Of a DNA stretch of 64,000 nucleotides, positions 24,737 through 31,709 are shown one piece after another. Source of the DNA: Cytophagales bacterium (lineage in GTDB: Bacteria; Bacteroidota; Bacteroidia; Cytophagales; Cyclobacteriaceae); assembly GCA_027317105.1 (NCBI GenBank), contig DAHVFH010000210.1, positions 1-64,000 of the forward strand, written 5' to 3'. Position 1 is the stretch's first letter, and each line of letters opens with the position of its first letter. Position numbers and translations under genes: made by a program. Below the pieces are notes generated by a model. That model did no database searches and was not told the origin of the DNA. It saw nothing but the letters and a program-made list of their open reading frames with translations.

Positions 24737-27307
24737 CTAGGCAGAATTCCGTGCCGCATTAATAATCCCGAACATGCATCGGATAATCAATTTGTTAAAC
24801 TGCTGTTCATACATTTTGGTTTCTTCCAATGGGTAACGAAGACTCATCATGGCGTATTGTTGGATAGCAATTAATGGCAAAACAATCCGTTCGCGCAGCC
24901 TAACCGACTGATGAATCATAGGGTTATTTCCCATCAGTTCGCTAAGCCCAGAAATTTTCAATGCCATCTCTTTCGAAAGGATAAACTCGTTATACATTTT
25001 CTTCCAAAATGCACCAAATTCGGGGTCCTTTTCAAGGTATATAGTTGCTTCAAAATAGGATTTCGTCAACGACATCATGCTGTTGCCCAACAGGGTGCGG
25101 AAAAAAAGTGAATTTTTATAGAGAGCCTTCAATTCTGCCTCGTGGCCTTGAATGGAAAGCTTTTGCAGGGCCGAACCAACGCCATAAAATCCCGGTACAT
25201 TTTGTTTCATCATCGCCCAAGATCCCACGAAAGGAATTGCACGAAGGTCTTCAAAACGCAACCCATCTCCCCCGCTCCGTTTCACAGGACGAGATCCGAT
25301 ATTGGTGTCGCCAAAAAACGAAAGTGGCGTCACCTTCTCTAAATAAGGAACAAATTTTGGGTCTTGCTTGAAATTCAGATAACTTTTGTAGGCTTCTTCT
25401 GCCAGCTGGTCCAGTAACGTTTTGTTTTCTTCTGACAATTGATTTTCTGCACGTTTGAAAACCGTTCCCTCCAAGCCGGAAGACAAGAGTTGCTCCAAGT
25501 TGTATTTACTCGAAGCAGGCTTACCAAAGTTAGAACTTATGGTTTGCCCCTGAATAGTGATTTGTACTTCTTCGCTTTCAATGGTTTCGCCTAACGAAGC
25601 ATAAAAGTCGTGGGTATTGCCACCACCACGAGCTGGTGGGCCACCACGGCCATCGAAGAAGAGTGCTTTCAGACCAAATTTTCGAGAGACAGTAGTGAGG
25701 CTCTCTTTAGCCCTAAAGATTGACCAGTTGGCTCGGATATAACCACCGTCTTTGGTGCCATCCGAAAAACCCAGCATAATCGTTTGATGAGACCGCCTTC
25801 TGTTCAAATGACTTCGGTATACCTCTATCGAATACAATTCTGCCATAATACCCGGTGCATGTGCAAGATCATCAATAGTTTCAAACAAGGGAACCACATC
25901 CAGCTCCAAAGAATTTTTGTTGCCAATAAGCAAACGAGCCAAAACAAATACCTCAATAACATGCAAAGCACTTTGGCAATTGCTTATCACATAGCGGTGG
26001 CTACCCATCGTTCCATTTTGCTTTTGGATGGTAGCAATAGCAAGTATGCTTTGAATAGTTTCTTTTACTAAAGGATCGTCAAAATGCTGATCGTTTAAAT
26101 CGACTTGTAGGTTGAGCAGATAATTTATCTTTTCATCAGAAGAAAGCAAATCAAACTTTTCTGGGGATACCGATAAGTTTTTCAAAGCGAGTGTCTTTAA
26201 AATCGAAGCCCATACGGCATCGTGCTTGCGGCTATCTTGCCGAATGTCCAGGCTCGCAAAATGAAACCCAAATAATTTCACTTTTAAAATAAGGGAATCC
26301 AGCAATTCCAAAAACAAACCGTTATGTTCTTTCACTAAAATAACTCTGACTTCCTTAAGTTCTTTCAGCAATTCTTCAGGGTCATTGTAGTTATTTTCCT
26401 TTGAATAAACGAGGCCAAAAATCTTTTGCTCAATGTCCGTAATCATTTTTGAAACGCCATGAAATGTCAGCCTCCGCCTTACCATTCGCGCATCTCGGTA
26501 ATAGCATTTAAGGATTGAATCTTTCAATTTAGCCGCTACTTTCAGCGTGATCTCACTCGTAACAAACGGGTTTCCGTCCCGGTCACCTCCTGGCCAAAAG
26601 CCAATCACAATAATTTTATCGTTTTTCCACGCATTTAAGTCCATCTTCAAGCCATCGGCCAGCGTTTGAATTATCCCGGGAATGGAAGAATAGAAAACAT
26701 TTTCCAAAAACCAACATAAGGTTACGGCTTCATCATAAGGAGAAGGTTTCGTCTTGTTGATGAAGGCTGTTTTTCCAAGTTGTTGAAGCAATAAATTGAT
26801 TTGCCCCAAGTCATTTTCCCTAATTGATTTTTCTAGATCAGTCAAAATACCAAGTACATAACCCGGATAAAACTGAGTGGGGTGCGCAGTCAGCACCAGC
26901 CTTAAACTAAAATCCTCCAGCCGTTCCCTTAACTCCTCCTCCTTGTCTTCATATTGTGCACGTATCAACAAAGCAGGAATAGTTCCTTTTCCTGTCACAT
27001 CGTTTACGTGAACGAAGGCAGCGTCCTCGATTGAGTCAAACAAAGCTACCTGTCGTTCCACATATTGAATAAAGTTAAACAGCATTTCGAACTGTTCCTG
27101 GCGATTCAGTTGAGGGCCATAATCGCGGAAAAAATTTTCAATGATCTCAATCGCTGACGAGCCTTTTTCAAAACCGATTTCACATTCCTGCTGCAACAAG
27201 GGCAGCAAGATGCCGGTGCGTGAAATGTTTTGAAACGGCAAATTCAAAAACAGGCTGTTATAAATATGAAACCGTGAGCCAACTAATTCTTCGTACGTTG
27301 CGTGCAT
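24737..27307 (-). CDS. ppc: Phosphoenolpyruvate carboxylase
   Basis: Ppc carboxylates PEP with bicarbonate to oxaloacetate, refilling the TCA cycle. The chain of about 856 residues has the catalytic L-T-A-H-P-T-Q, W-P-G-G-D-R-D-G-N-P-F-V-T (PEP and metal region), M-L-G-F-S-D-G-T-K-D-G-G-Y and F-F-D-G-R-G-G-P-P-A-R-G-G-G blocks. In plant and E. coli enzymes the last begins F-H-G-R-G-G; the Asp here is a variant I believe is shared by Bacteroidota. The ATG at 27307 (MHATYEELVG) is used because the open frame upstream reads as non-protein. The protein ends A-A-R-N-S-A rather than R-N-T-G. Confidence 0.93.
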   Translation of the reverse strand: MHATYEELVGSRFHIYNSLFLNLPFQNISRTGILLPLLQQECEIGFEKGSSAIEIIENFFRDYGPQLNRQEQFEMLFNFIQYVERQVALFDSIEDAAFVHVNDVTGKGTIPALLIRAQYEDKEEELRERLEDFSLRLVLTAHPTQFYPGYVLGILTDLEKSIRENDLGQINLLLQQLGKTAFINKTKPSPYDEAVTLCWFLENVFYSSIPGIIQTLADGLKMDLNAWKNDKIIVIGFWPGGDRDGNPFVTSEITLKVAAKLKDSILKCYYRDARMVRRRLTFHGVSKMITDIEQKIFGLVYSKENNYNDPEELLKELKEVRVILVKEHNGLFLELLDSLILKVKLFGFHFASLDIRQDSRKHDAVWASILKTLALKNLSVSPEKFDLLSSDEKINYLLNLQVDLNDQHFDDPLVKETIQSILAIATIQKQNGTMGSHRYVISNCQSALHVIEVFVLARLLIGNKNSLELDVVPLFETIDDLAHAPGIMAELYSIEVYRSHLNRRRSHQTIMLGFSDGTKDGGYIRANWSIFRAKESLTTVSRKFGLKALFFDGRGGPPARGGGNTHDFYASLGETIESEEVQITIQGQTISSNFGKPASSKYNLEQLLSSGLEGTVFKRAENQLSEENKTLLDQLAEEAYKSYLNFKQDPKFVPYLEKVTPLSFFGDTNIGSRPVKRSGGDGLRFEDLRAIPFVGSWAMMKQNVPGFYGVGSALQKLSIQGHEAELKALYKNSLFFRTLLGNSMMSLTKSYFEATIYLEKDPEFGAFWKKMYNEFILSKEMALKISGLSELMGNNPMIHQSVRLRERIVLPLIAIQQYAMMSLRYPLEETKMYEQQFNKLIIRCMFGIINAARNSA

Positions 27308-27472
27308 AATGATTTTTAAAGAAGTCGAAAAATACACCTCTTTGATGAAACAGACAATCATTAATTCGGTGTAATTTATATCACACGGTTGTAATTTCAA
27401 GATTAAAAGCGTGCAAATGAGAGTCCAACCGGACAGGAGGGTGTTGAAATTGTTCAACGAAAATCATTAATA

Positions 27473-27592
27473 ATGGCAGAACGTGAAGCAATGGGCTCTA
27501 TTTATCCTATTGAAAAATTTAAACCTAAAATAATTGCAGTCCTCAATAGATTTTCTTTACCTTTTCATACGAAATCCAAGCCGTCAATATGA
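27473..27592 (+). CDS. Possible small ORF overlapping the DUF4136 start
   Basis: A 39-codon frame begins MAEREAMGSIYPIEKF and ends in a TGA that shares ATGA with the DUF4136 ATG, a layout typical of coupled genes. Nothing like it is known to me, it has no motif, and 39 open codons are easily met by chance. It fills most of the 281-base gap between the divergent ppc and DUF4136 genes. Confidence 0.22.
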   Translation: MAEREAMGSIYPIEKFKPKIIAVLNRFSLPFHTKSKPSI

Positions 27593-28164
27593 GTAAACTA
27601 TCCATTTCCCTACTTCCCTTGGTACTATTCTCCTGCCTGGGATTTAAAGAATTGCCCGTTGAATATGACTACAGTTACAAAGGCAATTTCAAAAGATACA
27701 AAACGTTCGAAATGATGGCACCCCTTTCCTCAATCGATAGCACAATGAATAACGAAATGATTGAAAAGTCGATTACTTCTCGAATGAAATTTTTAGGCTA
27801 TAAGAAGACAAACATACGCCCCCATCTCATTGTGAGTTATAAAATGTTTCTCGATAGTTTAAAATTCAACGGTTATTCACAACCCGAAATGGAAATTTGG
27901 ATTAAGAATGGAAAGGATGATGCCACCTACGAACAAAAGAAATACAATTTAAAAACGGGCACGTTATTGATCCAATTTTACGACCGGAGACAAAACCAAA
28001 GTGTTTGGCAAGGCTACGCCACCATGTTATACGGCAACATTGATTTTGGTAATCAAAGACACCTGCGCAATGCAGTGATTTCCATTCTGGACAAGTACCG
28101 AATTTGGGCTGATGGTTTCCTGCATCAACAGGCAAAAAACGAAGAAGAGATTTCCAATCCTTGA
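27589..28164 (+). CDS. DUF4136-type lipoprotein
   Basis: This 191-residue protein begins with a lipoprotein signal (lipobox L-F-S-C near residue 16). The N-terminal strand and Y-K-G-N-F-K-R-Y-K-T-F-E-M follow the DUF4136 pattern, as do L-I-V-S-Y-K-M-F in the middle and W-Q-G-Y-A-T-M near the end. The domain is common in Bacteroidota and proteobacterial lipoproteins; the function is unknown. It may be read with trmH 36 bases downstream. Confidence 0.72.
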   Translation: MSKLSISLLPLVLFSCLGFKELPVEYDYSYKGNFKRYKTFEMMAPLSSIDSTMNNEMIEKSITSRMKFLGYKKTNIRPHLIVSYKMFLDSLKFNGYSQPEMEIWIKNGKDDATYEQKKYNLKTGTLLIQFYDRRQNQSVWQGYATMLYGNIDFGNQRHLRNAVISILDKYRIWADGFLHQQAKNEEEISNP

Positions 28165-28200
28165 CTATCTTGCCGCGCAATCGCTGAGCCAAGATATTGA

Positions 28201-28881
28201 ATGCCCTCTCAAGAAAAACTAATTACTGATCATTTCAGTCAATACCTCACTGAACACAGAAAACAATTCATTGAAAAAGTATTGGCATCGCGTACGCGGT
28301 ATGTTACACTGGTACTGGAAGACATTTACCAATCTCAAAATGCCAGCGCAGCCGTTCGAACCTGCGAGTGCCTGGGGATACAAGACATTCACATCATTGA
28401 AGGGGAAAGTAAATATGCCGTAAACAAGCAGGTATTGAAAGGCGCCAACAAGTGGATTGATTTGCACCGGTACAAAATGAAAGGGTTTAACAACACCGAA
28501 ATATGCTTTCGGAAATTGCAGGACTTAGGCTACAAAATATTGGCAACCGATCCTTCCCCTGACGGATTGCCAATAAGCGAAATTGCCCTTGACAACAAAG
28601 TAGCCATAGTCATGGGCAGTGAACATAAAGGCACTTCTGCTTTTGCATTAGCCCATGCTGATCAAAAAGTGTTTATTCCAATGTTCGGATTTACCGAAAG
28701 CCTGAATATCTCGGTAAGTGCAGCCATTTGCTTAAATATTCTTTTAACAAAAGTGCGCGCCTCCAATGTTGAATGGCAATTATCTGAACAAGAACTTGAA
28801 ACCCTTCGCCTACAGTGGTATCGCAAAACGGTACGAAGATCAGACCTGATCGAAAAAGAATTTCTACGTTCATTGAGTTAA
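28201..28881 (+). CDS. trmH: TrmH-family tRNA/rRNA 2'-O-methyltransferase
   Basis: The 226-residue protein shows the three SPOUT motifs of the TrmH branch: Q-N-A-S-A-A-V-R-T-C-E (motif 1, with the catalytic Arg), V-M-G-S-E-H-K-G-T-S (motif 2), and I-P-M-F-G-F-T-E-S-L-N-I-S-V-S-A-A-I (motif 3, SAM-binding knot). The length and C-terminal extension fit TrmH, which methylates G18 in the D-loop of tRNAs, better than the 23S enzyme RlmB, which is longer at the N-terminus. Confidence 0.88.
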   Translation: MPSQEKLITDHFSQYLTEHRKQFIEKVLASRTRYVTLVLEDIYQSQNASAAVRTCECLGIQDIHIIEGESKYAVNKQVLKGANKWIDLHRYKMKGFNNTEICFRKLQDLGYKILATDPSPDGLPISEIALDNKVAIVMGSEHKGTSAFALAHADQKVFIPMFGFTESLNISVSAAICLNILLTKVRASNVEWQLSEQELETLRLQWYRKTVRRSDLIEKEFLRSLS

Positions 28882-28966
28882 CCTTATTTTCTTTTATTAA
28901 TCTATCCTCCTTCACTTGCACAGCTGCTAACTGTCAAATTAAGAACAACAATTCACAATTAACGTA

Positions 28967-28974
28967 TAACTTTG
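28967..28974 (+). promoter_or_regulatory. Possible -7 element before the SanA-like gene
   Basis: TAACTTTG fits TAnnTTTG exactly and lies 22 bases before the ATG at 28997, implying a leader of about 15 bases. No TTG box is seen at -33. Confidence 0.38.
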
Positions 28975-28996
28975 CCATGGCTTAATCGAACGATCA

Positions 28997-29644
28997 ATGA
29001 ATTGGTGGCGGAGAATGGTAGTGGCAATAGCAGCATTGCTTATCCTGGCAATTGCATTCATTTTCTTTACCAATTTCTGGGTGGTCAAAAGCACGGAGAA
29101 CCGCGTGATTTCGGACATCAATTTACTTAGTGGCCACTGCGTAGCATTGGTATTAGGCACAAGCAACAAGCTGCGTAACGGCTCCGCCAATCCATTTTTT
29201 GAAAACAGGATCAAAGCAGCTGCCGAACTGTTTCGGGAAGGAAAAGTTTCACATTTTATACTAAGTGGTGATAACCGTTCAATCTATTATAACGAGCCCA
29301 TCGAAATGAAAAAAGCATTGGTGGGGCTGGGCGTTCCCGATAGTGCGATAACGCTCGATTACGCTGGACTTCGCACGTTAGACTCTATTGTGCGAAGCAA
29401 AGAAATTTTCGGACAAGACAAAATCACGATTATCACACAGTCATTCTACAGCTATCGCGCACTCTTTATAAGCCGATTTTACAAAATTGATGCGCTGGCT
29501 TTGGTTACACAAGAATCGGAGAACGAAACCCCATTGCGAGTTTATATCCGAGAATATTTTGCCCGCACCAAAGCCGTGCTTGATCTGTACCTACTTAACA
29601 CCGCACCGCACCACTTGGGCGAAAAAGAGCCGTTAAGCATTTGA
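28997..29644 (+). CDS. SanA/YdcF-like DUF218 membrane protein
   Basis: This 215-residue protein has one N-terminal membrane helix (residues 8-28) and a DUF218 domain: V-A-L-V-L-G-T-S-N-K-L-R-N-G-S, F-F-E-N-R-I-K-A-A-A-E-L, H-F-I-L-S-G-D-N-R, Y-N-E-P-I-E-M-K and I-I-T-Q-S-F-Y-S-Y-R-A-L-F. In E. coli the SanA relative affects vancomycin sensitivity at high temperature, and ElyC/YdcF act in envelope lipid-carrier metabolism; the exact role here is unknown. The domain would lie on the periplasmic side. Confidence 0.82.
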   Translation: MNWWRRMVVAIAALLILAIAFIFFTNFWVVKSTENRVISDINLLSGHCVALVLGTSNKLRNGSANPFFENRIKAAAELFREGKVSHFILSGDNRSIYYNEPIEMKKALVGLGVPDSAITLDYAGLRTLDSIVRSKEIFGQDKITIITQSFYSYRALFISRFYKIDALALVTQESENETPLRVYIREYFARTKAVLDLYLLNTAPHHLGEKEPLSI

Positions 29645-29705
29645 CCCTAGTGTTCTTGTCCTTCATTGATAATTCGTGTAGGTTTAAGTTAAAATAATTT
29701 ACTCT

Positions 29706-30785
29706 ATGGCTTTTCAAATTGAAAGTGACATTGCGATTGCGAAAACCCTTGACACCTCCTTCTATTTAAAAGAAGAATTTTTCGAACAATCTAAAGAAAA
29801 AATCTTTTCGAACTCCTGGCAATTTATTGGCGACACCCACCAAGTGAAAAACGTAGGCTGGGCTACACCGGTAACGCTATTAGAAAAATTTATAGATGAG
29901 CCCTTGCTCATATCAAAAGATAAAAATGAAGAACTTCATTGTCTTTCCAACGTATGTACGCACCGGGGGAATCTGATTGTAGAAAAACCTTGTAAATTCA
30001 ACGACATCCGATGCAAATACCATGGACGCAGGTTTAGTCTTAACGGCAAATTTTTGTCGATGCCCGAATTTGGCGAAGTAAAGAATTTTCCGACCGCGGC
30101 TGATGACCTGCACGAACTGCCTCTGTATACCTGGGGCCAATGGCTTTTTACCTCGCTAAATCAAACACTAAGCGCACACGATTTTCTAAAGCCAATGGCC
30201 GATCGCGTGAGCTGGATGCCACTTCAAGATTTCGTCTTCCATCCTGAACGCTCTAAAGATTATTTGATTGATGCCCATTGGGCCTTGTATTGCGAAAACT
30301 ATTTGGAAGGTTTTCATATCCCCTTTGTTCATGCCGGTCTCAATTCGGTAATCGACTATGGAAACTACACCATCGAACTATTTAAGTACTCGAGCCTGCA
30401 AGTGGGGATTGCCAAAGAAGGCGAATTGGTTTTTGATTTGCCTCCCTCCTCGCCTGACTTCGGTAAAAGAATAGCGGGCTATTATTTTTGGATATTTCCC
30501 AATATGATGTTTAATTTTTATCCCTGGGGCCTTTCCATCAACATCATCCAACCGCAGGGGATAGCCAAGACAAAGGTCTCATTTCTGTCGTACGTTCTTG
30601 ATGAAAGTAAACTACGCCAAGGTGCTGGGGCGGATCTTAACAAGGTGGAACTTGAAGATGAAGATATCGTTCAAAATGTACAGAAAGGAATACGCTCACG
30701 CTTCTACGATAATGGACGGTTCTCCGTAACGAGGGAACAAGGAACCCATCATTTTCATCAGTTAATTGCCAAGTTTATGGATTGA
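29706..30785 (+). CDS. Rieske-type aromatic-ring-hydroxylating oxygenase, alpha-subunit-like
   Basis: This 359-residue protein carries a Rieske 2Fe-2S site C-T-H-R-G ... C-K-Y-H-G-R (Cys-X-His, Cys-X2-His) around residues 80-102, then the mononuclear iron site E-N-Y-L-E-G-F-H-I-P-F-V-H near 200, with the two metal histidines and the conserved bridging acidic region. This matches oxygenase alpha subunits such as choline monooxygenase-like and ring-hydroxylating enzymes. No beta subunit, ferredoxin or reductase gene is adjacent, so the electron donor would be elsewhere. The substrate cannot be told. Confidence 0.85.
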   Translation: MAFQIESDIAIAKTLDTSFYLKEEFFEQSKEKIFSNSWQFIGDTHQVKNVGWATPVTLLEKFIDEPLLISKDKNEELHCLSNVCTHRGNLIVEKPCKFNDIRCKYHGRRFSLNGKFLSMPEFGEVKNFPTAADDLHELPLYTWGQWLFTSLNQTLSAHDFLKPMADRVSWMPLQDFVFHPERSKDYLIDAHWALYCENYLEGFHIPFVHAGLNSVIDYGNYTIELFKYSSLQVGIAKEGELVFDLPPSSPDFGKRIAGYYFWIFPNMMFNFYPWGLSINIIQPQGIAKTKVSFLSYVLDESKLRQGAGADLNKVELEDEDIVQNVQKGIRSRFYDNGRFSVTREQGTHHFHQLIAKFMD

Positions 30786-30792
30786 AAATAAA

Positions 30793-30820
30793 AAAGCCAA
30801 TGATTGAAATCATTGGCTTT
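30793..30820. terminator. Bidirectional terminator between convergent genes
   Basis: Twelve-pair stem AAAGCCAATGAT / ATCATTGGCTTT with a four-base loop, eight bases after the Rieske gene stop. On the minus strand a clear run of T follows, making it the terminator of the 49-aa gene; on the plus strand only TTT follows. Confidence 0.75.
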
Positions 30821-30857
30821 CGGCACTTAGGCTAACTGATCCAAAAAGGGATCGAGA

Positions 30858-31007
30858 TTATTTCTTCGCTTTAAATTCTTCTTTGATCTTTTCGATATCT
30901 ACCGCCTTGGCAACAGGTTTGAAATTCTGAACTTTCAATCCAGTCCTTCTGCGGGCCGCTTTTGCTTTATCTTTGCGGTTTTTTCTCTTTAAACGGGTAA
31001 CTGACAT
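30858..31007 (-). CDS. Small basic protein, 49 residues
   Basis: The frame begins MSVTRLKRKNRKDKAKAARR and ends E-F-K-A-K-K. About 20 of 49 residues are Lys or Arg, clustered at the N-terminus, with an acidic-basic mix and V-Q-N-F-K-P-V-A-K-A-V-D-I-E-K-I in the second half. Short proteins of this kind, opening S-V-T-R-L-K-R-K, occur in Cytophagales-type genomes. The composition suggests binding to RNA or ribosomes, but no family function is established to my knowledge. It has its own terminator and its ATG follows a clean A/T-rich leader, so it is very likely real. Confidence 0.7.
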   Translation of the reverse strand: MSVTRLKRKNRKDKAKAARRRTGLKVQNFKPVAKAVDIEKIKEEFKAKK

Positions 31008-31076
31008 GGCTATTATTTTTTTTATTGAAGCCGCAAAAATAGCGGTTATTCCCGTTATTCCAAGTTCTGCCCCGAT

Positions 31077-31607
31077 TTAAAATCGAAAGGCCACACCCGT
31101 TTTGGCGTTGGTAGAACCCAATGCGCCTAATTCGGCAAAGACTCCAAACGTTTTAGTGAAATAATACCGAGCACCCGCATGAACGCCCAGAAAAAGGCTG
31201 CTTCCATACTGATTGCCTAACCCTGAACTATTATATCCGTTGTTCCAAGAGACTGAACGATACCCTAAACTCAAGCCCGCATAAATATCAAGCTTCTCAA
31301 TACGCAAATTCAAAAGACGGTTAAAATGGTAAGATCCACGTCCAGCCACATAAAGTGCCGAAAAATTATAGTTATTTGCGTAGCCTGCATAATGGTAAGA
31401 CAAATAATCTAAACTACCCCCAACGCTGATATCGTCCGTAACGCCATATTCAAAAGAAGCACCCACCGGTATTCCACCACTGTAATATGAATTTAAACCG
31501 ATACCAAGATTCAGCAGCTTATCCCCTTTTTTGTATTGCGCAAATACATTCGTAGTCAAAATAGATAAGACGCCTAAAAGCGCGACACTCAAAATGATTT
31601 TTTTCAT
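31077..31607 (-). CDS. Outer-membrane beta-barrel protein, small
   Basis: The 176-residue protein starts MKKIILSVALLGVLSILT and has a signal peptide ending V-F-A-Q. The mature part alternates aromatic and polar residues in strand-length segments rich in Gly/Tyr/Asn (L-G-I-G-L-N-S-Y-Y-S-G-G; G-A-R-Y-Y-F-T-K-T-F-G-V-F-A-E-L-G) and ends in A-F-R-F, an aromatic C-terminus typical of eight-strand barrels such as OmpA-like or OmpW-like proteins. The ATG at 31607 is used since upstream codons lie before the signal peptide. The function is unknown. Confidence 0.75.
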   Translation of the reverse strand: MKKIILSVALLGVLSILTTNVFAQYKKGDKLLNLGIGLNSYYSGGIPVGASFEYGVTDDISVGGSLDYLSYHYAGYANNYNFSALYVAGRGSYHFNRLLNLRIEKLDIYAGLSLGYRSVSWNNGYNSSGLGNQYGSSLFLGVHAGARYYFTKTFGVFAELGALGSTNAKTGVAFRF

Positions 31608-31709
31608 AATCTTTATAATTAATGTTTGTGCAAAGATAAGCACAAAAAATTCCTGTGCTTGCATAATTGGTAAAATGCATTCTTAAGCGATTAGTGATTA
31701 GTTTTGTGC

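Noticed and set aside
27308..27457. 50-residue N-terminal extension of Ppc
   Set aside because: It is rich in Leu, Ile and Cys and unlike the soluble enzyme's start; the ATG at 27307 gives the usual length.
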